Of a stretch of 64,000 bases of DNA, positions 16,319 through 22,835 are shown piece by piece. The translations under genes were made by a program, and so were the position numbers. The stretch covers positions 62,001-126,000 of the forward strand of contig CAUGYD010000005.1 in assembly GCA_959603585.1 (NCBI GenBank). The letters run 5' to 3'. The DNA comes from Scatosoma sp900555925 (GTDB taxonomy: Bacteria; Bacillota; Clostridia; Christensenellales; Borkfalkiaceae). Below the pieces are notes generated by a model. It ran no database searches, was not told the origin of the DNA, and saw only the letters and a list, made by a program, of their open reading frames with translations. Each line of letters opens with the position of its first letter. The first letter of the stretch is position 1.

Positions 16319-17581
16319 ATGAATATCAAAGCGCTTTTCGAAAGAGACAACAGAAAACGATTGGGAGACGTTTGTCTGAACATCGGCGCTACCGCTTTGT
16401 TCAACATGGTTCTTCAATTCGCGCTATATCCGTACTTTCTCCGCTGTTTGGGAGAAGAGACGTATGGTGTAGCGCTTTCTCTGCTGTCTCTCGTAGCGAT
16501 TATAGCCGCTCCGTTCGGTTACGCGGCAAATTATTCGCGTTTAGTCAACGAAAAGGCTCTAAGGCCTGCTAACGGCGATTATCTGCTGCCTCTATTCCTG
16601 AGCGGAATACTCAGCGCCTTTATAGGTATTTTCTATCTTTGGTACTTAGAGCTTCTCACCCCTGTTACCATTGGCCTTTATGCTGCCTTGATGTTCTTCA
16701 CCGTGTTCCGCTGCTATTCCGACGTAGAGTTCAAACTGAACGTCAATTTCCTGCGTTACTTTTTCTTTTATCTCGCAATTTCGGTCGGATACCTCGCGGG
16801 ACTCCTCGTCTATCGGTGGACGGGACAATGGCTCACGGCAATCCTTACGGGCGAAATTCTCGGTATCCTTTATTCCGCTTTCGCGAGTAAAATTTACCGC
16901 CGGCCTCTCAGACCGTCCCAGAACTTCGGACTCGTCTGCAAGAGTATCGGTCTCCTTTTCCTCTCCAATCTTTTGGAAAACCTCACCTTAAACGCGGACA
17001 GACTCCTGCTTTTGGCTATGGAAGGCGGCACGGCAGTGACGATTTATTATACGGCGTCTCTGTTCGGAAAAGTCGTCGCACTCCTTACCGTCCCCGTCAA
17101 TTCCCTCGTCATCAGTTATCTCATACGCTACGACAAAGGACTGTCGAAAAAACTATGGACGATTTTCGTCGTCTGCGGAATAGGCGGCGGGCTCGTCTGC
17201 ACGGGCGGATGTATTTTATTTTCCCACATTTTTATTCCGTTTTTATACGAAGAACTATACGAAACGGTAAAGCCCTTTCTCGTCCCCGCCATTCTCAGTC
17301 AAATTTTTTATTTTGTCTCCGGCATCCTTTTGGTGGTTTTATTGCGCTTCCGCGGTGAAAAGAAACAATTCTTCCTGAATCTGATTTATGCCGTCTCCTT
17401 CTTTGCGCTCGTTATTGCGGGAACCTATTTTTACGGTCTGGAAGGCTTCGTTTGGTTCTCCCTCATCGCCAACGCCTTTCGCTTTATTATCGTCGTTATC
17501 TGGGGATTTTTCTCTTCACGCGATAAAAAATCTGATTCTCCTTCGATACAGAGCGCCGAAGAAAGTATAACGGTCGGATAA
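16319..17581 (+). CDS. Oligosaccharide flippase (Wzx-like, MOP superfamily)
   Basis: Membrane protein of 420 residues with about 12 hydrophobic helices. The N-terminus (GDVCLNIGATALFNMVLQF then LGEETYGVALSLLSLVAI) follows the Wzx/RfbX pattern of one helix, a short charged loop and a second helix. It probably moves an undecaprenyl-linked glycan across the membrane, in line with the GT87-like enzyme just upstream. No convincing Shine-Dalgarno site precedes ATG 16319, so the start is less certain. The gap 16212-16318 shows no promoter, suggesting co-transcription. The stop codon lies inside the first of two terminators. Confidence 0.82.
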   Translation: MNIKALFERDNRKRLGDVCLNIGATALFNMVLQFALYPYFLRCLGEETYGVALSLLSLVAIIAAPFGYAANYSRLVNEKALRPANGDYLLPLFLSGILSAFIGIFYLWYLELLTPVTIGLYAALMFFTVFRCYSDVEFKLNVNFLRYFFFYLAISVGYLAGLLVYRWTGQWLTAILTGEILGILYSAFASKIYRRPLRPSQNFGLVCKSIGLLFLSNLLENLTLNADRLLLLAMEGGTAVTIYYTASLFGKVVALLTVPVNSLVISYLIRYDKGLSKKLWTIFVVCGIGGGLVCTGGCILFSHIFIPFLYEELYETVKPFLVPAILSQIFYFVSGILLVVLLRFRGEKKQFFLNLIYAVSFFALVIAGTYFYGLEGFVWFSLIANAFRFIIVVIWGFFSSRDKKSDSPSIQSAEESITVG

Positions 17582-17605
17582 GAGTATTATCCGACCTTCT
17601 CTTTA
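17572..17605 (+). terminator. First terminator after the flippase gene
   Basis: Perfect 10-bp stem GGTCGGATAA / TTATCCGACC with loop GAGTA; the stop codon is in the left arm. The tail is T-rich but imperfect (TTCTCTTT). Confidence 0.75.
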
Positions 17606-17631
17606 AGAATAATTATAAGCTGCCCATAAGG

Positions 17632-17666
17632 AAAAAGGAACCGCTCAAAGCGGTTCCTTTCATTTT
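17632..17666. terminator. Bidirectional terminator between flippase and bofA-like gene
   Basis: 12-bp stem AAAGGAACCGCT / AGCGGTTCCTTT with a 3-nt loop, A-run on the left and CATTTT on the right. It serves the flippase (plus) and the bofA-like gene (minus). Confidence 0.88.
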
Positions 17667-17674
17667 AACGAATT

Positions 17675-17923
17675 TCAAAACAGACTGACAATAAAAATTA
17701 CGATTACGGCGGGGACACCGAAGATACCGGTCAATATCGTCGTCAACCAATTGATCGGCATAGAAATACCGGGAATCAAATTGAGGAGATATAAAACCAC
17801 GCCACCGATCAAAGCGTTTATCAAAAGTTTCCAAATGACTTTGAAGCTGACCTTGAACAATTTCAAAACGAGCCACAAAATCAGAATAACGCCGAGAATG
17901 ATGAGAATACCTTGCCACCACAT
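17675..17923 (-). CDS. bofA: BofA-like pro-sigma-K processing inhibitor family protein
   Basis: Small 82-residue protein, nearly all hydrophobic, with about three membrane segments. The C-terminal half, PGISMPINWLTTILTGIFGVPAV, has the conserved Pro-Ile-Asn and Gly-x-Pro pattern of BofA. In B. subtilis BofA holds the SpoIVFB protease inactive in the outer forespore membrane until sigma-K is needed; many Clostridia keep BofA without the full SpoIVF set, so the role may differ. ATG 17923 follows AAAGGAG. It lies after the opp operon on the same strand, separated by a hairpin, and its own promoter is not clear. Confidence 0.75.
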   Translation of the reverse strand: MWWQGILIILGVILILWLVLKLFKVSFKVIWKLLINALIGGVVLYLLNLIPGISMPINWLTTILTGIFGVPAVIVIFIVSLF

Positions 17924-17971
17924 ATTTTTTACTCCTTTACCCGATTAGTTTATCCATAGAGACGGACTTTT

Positions 17972-18003
17972 ATAACCAATTTTTTATAGGAGAAATTGGT
18001 TAT
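17972..18003 (-). terminator. Perfect inverted repeat after the opp operon
   Basis: 11-bp arms ATAACCAATTT / AAATTGGTTAT with a 10-nt loop, 9 nt after the stop of the last opp-operon gene. On the transcript it is followed by AAAAG rather than a U-run, so it may be an RNA-stabilising hairpin or a protein site instead of a classic terminator. Confidence 0.5.
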
Positions 18004-18012
18004 GAAAAATCA

Positions 18013-18267
18013 TCAACCGAATCCGCCTCCGAGAAACATGAAGAAAAGATACAGCACACCCATAATGAGCAAAGCGACGCACAAAGGAATTACCATCATT
18101 TTGACGGTCGTCCAATAAGTTCTCCATTTCTCCTTGAATGTCGATTGTTTTTTCGGTTCACGGGGCGGCGGAGGATTTTTCTGCCCGATCCTCGTGACGT
18201 TCGACATATCGCTGATCGTGGAATTATCGTCGTAATAGGTGACTTTCTCTTTCTTTTTCTTAGCCAT
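18013..18267 (-). CDS. Small single-pass membrane protein coupled to oppF
   Basis: 84 residues: a Lys-rich start (MAKKKKEK), a polar stretch with a proline run (NPPPPREPKK), and one membrane helix near the C-terminus (~residues 56-79, MMVIPLCVALLIMGVLYLFFMF), ending GGGFG. Topology should be N-in. ATG 18267 shares one base with the oppF stop (TAATG) and has AGGAGG 4 nt upstream, so it is translated with the ABC transporter. I know no family for it. It could be an accessory subunit of the Opp complex or merely cotranscribed. Confidence 0.75.
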   Translation of the reverse strand: MAKKKKEKVTYYDDNSTISDMSNVTRIGQKNPPPPREPKKQSTFKEKWRTYWTTVKMMVIPLCVALLIMGVLYLFFMFLGGGFG

Positions 18268-19385
18268 TAGTCCTCCTGCGCGTAACAATGACAAGCGACA
18301 AAATGTCCGGGCTCATACTCCCGATAAGCGGGAGCGATATGCTTACAGACCTCCATCGCTTTGGGACAGCGCGTATGGAATTTACAGCCCATAGGGGGAT
18401 TTGCGGGAGAAGGAATATCGCCCGTCAAAAGAATACGATGAACCTTCTCGTCAGGATTGGGATTGGGAACGGCGGAAAAGAGCGCATTGGTATACGGATG
18501 CAAAGGATTATCGAAAATACTTTCCTTATTTCCGAATTCGACCATGGAGCCCAAATACATGACGCCGATTTTATCGGAAATATATTTAACGACCGATAAA
18601 TCATGCGAAATGAAAAGGTATGTGAGCTGCCTTTCCGTCTGCAATTTCTTCAACAGATTGATAATCTGCGCCTGAATAGAAACGTCGAGGGCCGAAACAG
18701 GCTCGTCGCACACGACCAACGTGGGTGCAACTACCAACGCTCTCGCGATACAGATACGCTGGCGCTGTCCGCCCGAAAACTCGTGAGGATACCTTTCGTA
18801 ATAATAGTCGCGCAATCCGCACTGCTCCATGACTTTGAGGACATATTCCTTTACTTGGGAAGGCGGAACAATGTGATGCACCCTGACCGGCTCGGAAAGA
18901 ATATCTCCTACGGTGCTTCTGGGCGGAAGCGAAGAATACGGATCCTGAAAGACAATCTGCATCTTCGTTCTGAGTCCCCGCATTTCCTTTGGCTTATAGT
19001 CTGCGATATTTTTTCCTTCAAAAAAAATCTGTCCCGCAGTAGGCTGATACAGCTTTAATATCGTTCTGCCCATCGTGGTCTTTCCGCAGCCGGACTCTCC
19101 CACGATACCGAGCGTCTCGCCCGGCTTTATCTTAAAGGATACGTCATCGACTGCCTTCAGGCTGGATATGGGCTTCCCCATCAAGGTCTTTTTTAAGGTA
19201 AAATATTTTTTTAAGTGTCTGACTTCCAAAATCGCTTCGGGATCGGGAGGAAGAAGAAAATCCTGTTTGCTTTTCTCTTCCCGTTCCGCCTGCTCTTTGG
19301 CGAATTCCGCAGAATCGTCATACCCCGAAAAATCCTGCGTCTCTGCCGTTTCGGGAAGGTTTTGTTTATTTTCTTGTGTTTCCAT
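18267..19385 (-). CDS. oppF: Oligopeptide ABC transporter ATP-binding protein OppF
   Basis: Second ATPase subunit of the peptide importer. 372 residues. Walker A GESGCGKTT near 100, Q-loop VFQDPYSSLPP, signature FSGGQRQR near 190, Walker B LVVCDEPVSALD, H-loop LFISHDLSVV, and the C-terminal oligopeptide_DPP domain with four spaced cysteines (GCKFHTRCPKAMEVC ... FVACHC) that in this family may bind an Fe-S cluster. An acidic extension of about 45 residues precedes the ABC domain. ATG 19385 follows GAAGGA by 8 nt and lies 1 nt after the oppD stop. Confidence 0.95.
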   Translation of the reverse strand: METQENKQNLPETAETQDFSGYDDSAEFAKEQAEREEKSKQDFLLPPDPEAILEVRHLKKYFTLKKTLMGKPISSLKAVDDVSFKIKPGETLGIVGESGCGKTTMGRTILKLYQPTAGQIFFEGKNIADYKPKEMRGLRTKMQIVFQDPYSSLPPRSTVGDILSEPVRVHHIVPPSQVKEYVLKVMEQCGLRDYYYERYPHEFSGGQRQRICIARALVVAPTLVVCDEPVSALDVSIQAQIINLLKKLQTERQLTYLFISHDLSVVKYISDKIGVMYLGSMVEFGNKESIFDNPLHPYTNALFSAVPNPNPDEKVHRILLTGDIPSPANPPMGCKFHTRCPKAMEVCKHIAPAYREYEPGHFVACHCYAQED

Positions 19386-19386
19386 A

Positions 19387-20748
19387 TCAATTTTCCTTCG
19401 AGCCGTACAAGTGGCATGCGACAAAGTGCGTGGGACTTATCTGCACCATTCCCGGATATTCGCCGGAGCATTTGCCGATACACTGAGAGCATCTTTCTTT
19501 GAAATAGCAGTTATTAGGCATATTGATTGGATTGGGCACGTTTCCCGGAATATTGAACAGTTTATCGCTCGACGATTTCATCGTCGGCTTCGATTTCTGC
19601 AAGCCCTGCGTATAAGGATGACAGGGATTATGGAAAATTTCGGAAGCCGTACCCTGTTCGATAATTCTTCCGGCATACATGACGACGACATAATCCGCCA
19701 TTTCGGCAATTACGCCCAAATCGTGCGTAATCAAAAGAATGGATCCGTTGATTCTTCTCTTCAAATCGTTAAAGAGATCCAACACCTGCGCCTGAATGGT
19801 CACGTCGAGCGCGGTTGTCGGCTCGTCCGCAATAATCAAGCGGGGTTCGCCGGCCAAAGCCATGGCAATCATGACACGCTGACGCATACCGCCGGAAAGT
19901 TCGTGCGGATAGGAAGTGTACACCCTTTCGGGCATGGCGATTCCGACCAGGTTGAGCATCTCGATAGAGCGTTTTTTCGCAAGTTCTCTCGTTGCGCCGG
20001 GAACGTGGAGCAACGTGACTTCATCGAGCTGATTTCCGATTGTAAACACGGGGTTTAAGGAAGTCATCGGCTCTTGAAAGACCATGGACATCTGTCTGCC
20101 GCGAAGGCGGTACATCTCGCGGATAGGCATTTTTGCGATATCAAAAACTTTCTCTTCCTTTTCGTATACGCCGATTCCGTTTTCGTCTTTTAACTGCTTG
20201 GGTTGCATAAAAGGCTTGCCGTCTTTGTCGAGCTTCACATTCCCCTTTTTATCCAACACAGGCTCCATAATGACGTTTCCGGCTTCGTCCTTTTCATAAA
20301 CGGGAATAAAATTTCCTCTGTCGTCGCGCTTGAAATCAATGGCCTTAAAACGAATGGAACCTTCCACGATTTGTCCCGTGGGGCCCTGTAAGAGCCGCAT
20401 AATCGACATGGAAGTGACGGATTTACCACATCCGGATTCTCCGACGACACCTACCGTGGAATTCAAAGGGATATTGAAGTAGACGCCGTTAACGGCCTTC
20501 ACGACCCCTTGATCGGTAAAGAAGTAAGAATGAAGGTTTTCCACTTCCAAAATATTATTGGGGTCCTTCATTTCGGCTAGATATTCCGATTCGGGAACTT
20601 TTCTGGTTTTTGCCTTTTCCAAGCGGCGCATTTCCTTCATATTGGCCTTGGCAATTTCCCTTACCTCTTTACCGGTGAGATAATGCGCGGAAGAAACCTT
20701 CTTACTTTCTCCGTTATTTTCTTTTTTGAATAGCTTCAATACGCCCAT
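19387..20748 (-). CDS. oppD: Oligopeptide ABC transporter ATP-binding protein OppD with a 65-residue insertion
   Basis: First ATPase subunit. 453 residues against about 330-360 in typical OppD. Residues 1-64 form a charged extension. Walker A is GESGCGKSV near 103, followed by an unusual hydrophilic insertion at about 138-203 (NVIMEPVLDKKGNVKLDKDG ...), then MSMVFQEPMTSLNPV (Q-loop), LSGGMRQRV, LIIADEPTTALD and the four-Cys C-terminal domain (NCYFKERCSQCIGKC ... FVACHLY). All catalytic motifs are intact, so it should be active. ATG 20748 has GAGGAGAT 5 nt upstream and is 2 nt after the oppC stop. Confidence 0.95.
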   Translation of the reverse strand: MGVLKLFKKENNGESKKVSSAHYLTGKEVREIAKANMKEMRRLEKAKTRKVPESEYLAEMKDPNNILEVENLHSYFFTDQGVVKAVNGVYFNIPLNSTVGVVGESGCGKSVTSMSIMRLLQGPTGQIVEGSIRFKAIDFKRDDRGNFIPVYEKDEAGNVIMEPVLDKKGNVKLDKDGKPFMQPKQLKDENGIGVYEKEEKVFDIAKMPIREMYRLRGRQMSMVFQEPMTSLNPVFTIGNQLDEVTLLHVPGATRELAKKRSIEMLNLVGIAMPERVYTSYPHELSGGMRQRVMIAMALAGEPRLIIADEPTTALDVTIQAQVLDLFNDLKRRINGSILLITHDLGVIAEMADYVVVMYAGRIIEQGTASEIFHNPCHPYTQGLQKSKPTMKSSSDKLFNIPGNVPNPINMPNNCYFKERCSQCIGKCSGEYPGMVQISPTHFVACHLYGSKEN

Positions 20749-20750
20749 CG

Positions 20751-21806
20751 TTATCTCCTCTGTTTGGGGTCGAGCGCGTCGCGCAGGCCGTCGCCGATAA
20801 AGTTGAAACCGAGCACGGCGATGACGATACAAATTCCCGGAGGTCCCCAAACATTGAAATTATTTTTGAGAATATCGCTTCTCTTGGAAATAATCTCTAT
20901 CATAGTACCCCATGAAGCATAGGGAATTCTTACGCCTAAATTCAAATAGGACAAAGTAGATTCGTACAGAATCATACTTCCCAAAGACAATGTCATAGAC
21001 ACAAGAATCTGAGGCAGAATATTAGGGACCAAATGCTTGAATATCTTTCTCGGCGTAGAATACCCCATCGCTTCCGCCGCGACCATATATTCCTGTTCTC
21101 TGAGGAAGAGAATTTGTCCGCGGACAAGTCGAGCCATTCCCGGCCATGAGAATAGGGATAAAATTCCCATCAAAAGATATATGTAATATTTTGAATCCAC
21201 CCCGTTTGCGTCCAAAACCGTACCGATAATCAACATAAGGGGCAGCGTAGGCAGGCACATCAAAATATCGCAGATACGCATGATGATATTGTCTATCGCC
21301 CCGCCGTAATATCCCGCAATACCGCCCATGACGATCCCTAAAAAGGAAATCAGGAAAACCGCCAAGAAACTGATCATCAAAGAAAGTCTGCCGCCATACA
21401 TAAGACGAACAAAGATGTCCATGCCCTGTTCGTCCGTTCCCAAAAGGTGTGAAGCGGAAGGAGGAGCCAAGGCATTAATTCCTTTATCGATGACGATAAC
21501 CTGTACAAAATCGCCGTATTCGCCGGTTCCTTCCACTTCGCTTACCGTATAATCGGTCGCACCTGTACGGTCTGTTTCCGTTTCACCCCACGGATGATAA
21601 ACGACCGGGCCCAGCCAACAGAACAGGAACAGAAAAATCAACATGCATAATCCTACAATGGATAATTTCGAGCGGAAAAACCGCCGAAGCACCATTCGTG
21701 TAGGCGACATCAATTTGATATTTTTATCGAGAGGCGTCTCTGCGGCAAGTTCTTCTAACTGCTCGGCTTCTTCGGGAGGCGTCTGTAAATCTTTATTCTC
21801 TTCCAT
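20751..21806 (-). CDS. oppC: Oligopeptide ABC transporter permease OppC
   Basis: Permease subunit, 351 residues, about six membrane helices. The N-terminal OppC region (RRFFRSKLSIVGLCML) is followed by an extracytoplasmic loop with LAPPSASHLLGTDEQGMDIFVRLMYGGR, the classic OppC/DppC signature, and by the coupling EAA loop AAEAMGYSTPRKIFKHLVPN near 245. Two ATGs follow the AGGAGG: 21809 at 3 nt and 21806 at 6 nt; the second has better spacing. An acidic tail of about 30 residues precedes the first helix. It lies 8-11 nt after oppB. Confidence 0.95.
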   Translation of the reverse strand: MEENKDLQTPPEEAEQLEELAAETPLDKNIKLMSPTRMVLRRFFRSKLSIVGLCMLIFLFLFCWLGPVVYHPWGETETDRTGATDYTVSEVEGTGEYGDFVQVIVIDKGINALAPPSASHLLGTDEQGMDIFVRLMYGGRLSLMISFLAVFLISFLGIVMGGIAGYYGGAIDNIIMRICDILMCLPTLPLMLIIGTVLDANGVDSKYYIYLLMGILSLFSWPGMARLVRGQILFLREQEYMVAAEAMGYSTPRKIFKHLVPNILPQILVSMTLSLGSMILYESTLSYLNLGVRIPYASWGTMIEIISKRSDILKNNFNVWGPPGICIVIAVLGFNFIGDGLRDALDPKQRR

Positions 21807-21817
21807 CATTATCCTCC

Positions 21818-22810
21818 TTACGAAACGAGCTTGACGCGCGGATCGACGACCGCATACATCAAATCAGCCAATAATACGCCTACTACGGACAGAAATGCCA
21901 AGAACATATTATATGTCATGATGACAGGAATATCTCCCTGCGTCATGGCATTCAGCGCGTAACTGCCGATACCGGTCAAGTCGAAAACCGACTCGGTAAT
22001 CATAGACCCCGAGAACAACGCGGGAATCAATCCCGCGAGACTAGTAACGAGAGGGATCATCGTATTGCGAAAAGCATGTTTATAGATGACTTTCGCTTCC
22101 GGTAATCCCTTTGCTCGCGCCGTACGGATATAATCGGAATTAAGCACTTCCAACATATTTGTCCGCGTCATTCTCATACGTGAACCGATGCTTAAAATGA
22201 CAACCGTAGATATAGGCAGGAACATGTGCCATAAATAATCGGCAAGCGCTTCCCCTGCGTTTCCATAAGTAATAGAAGCATCTTTCATACCTGAAACAGG
22301 AAACCAGCCCAACTTATTGGCGAAAATGTCTTTCAACATCTGTGCGAAGAAAAAGGACGGGAGTGAAATGCCGATCAATACCAATACGGTCACTACGTAG
22401 TCGCGTATGGAATACTGATGCGTCGCCGCCGTAATGCCGAGAGGAATGGCAATCAAAAATTCAAAGACAGTAGCGACCGAAGCGACGAAAAAGGAAGTTC
22501 CCAATCTATCGGGATTAAATATTTCCGACAAAACGGAACGCTGACTGATAAAGCTGTTGCCGAAGTCCAAATGGCAAACGTTGATAATCCAATTAAAATA
22601 ACCGCTGACGATATTTCCGTCCAAACCGTACGTCTTGTACATCTGCTGAATAAATTCTTCGCTGACCGTCGCCCCCGACGTGTTGAGCGCTAATATCTTC
22701 TGCTCAACAAAGTCGGTAGGCATACAACGGAGCAAGGCGTACAGCAGGAAAGAAACGCCGAGCAATATAAGAATCATGATTCCGATTCTTTTGAGTATGT
22801 ATTTCAGCAT
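21818..22810 (-). CDS. oppB: Oligopeptide ABC transporter permease OppB
   Basis: Permease subunit of 330 residues with six membrane helices. N-terminus MLKYILKRIGIMILILLGVSFLLYALLRCMPTD is typical of OppB/DppB. The EAA coupling loop TARAKGLPEAKVIYKHAFRNTMIPLV lies near 225-250 and ITESVFDLTGIGSYALNAM near 270. ATG 22810 has TTGGAGTT 7 nt upstream. It forms the membrane channel with OppC and follows oppA by 25 nt. Confidence 0.96.
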   Translation of the reverse strand: MLKYILKRIGIMILILLGVSFLLYALLRCMPTDFVEQKILALNTSGATVSEEFIQQMYKTYGLDGNIVSGYFNWIINVCHLDFGNSFISQRSVLSEIFNPDRLGTSFFVASVATVFEFLIAIPLGITAATHQYSIRDYVVTVLVLIGISLPSFFFAQMLKDIFANKLGWFPVSGMKDASITYGNAGEALADYLWHMFLPISTVVILSIGSRMRMTRTNMLEVLNSDYIRTARAKGLPEAKVIYKHAFRNTMIPLVTSLAGLIPALFSGSMITESVFDLTGIGSYALNAMTQGDIPVIMTYNMFLAFLSVVGVLLADLMYAVVDPRVKLVS

Positions 22811-22835
22811 TTTAACTCCAACCGGTCAAATCTTT

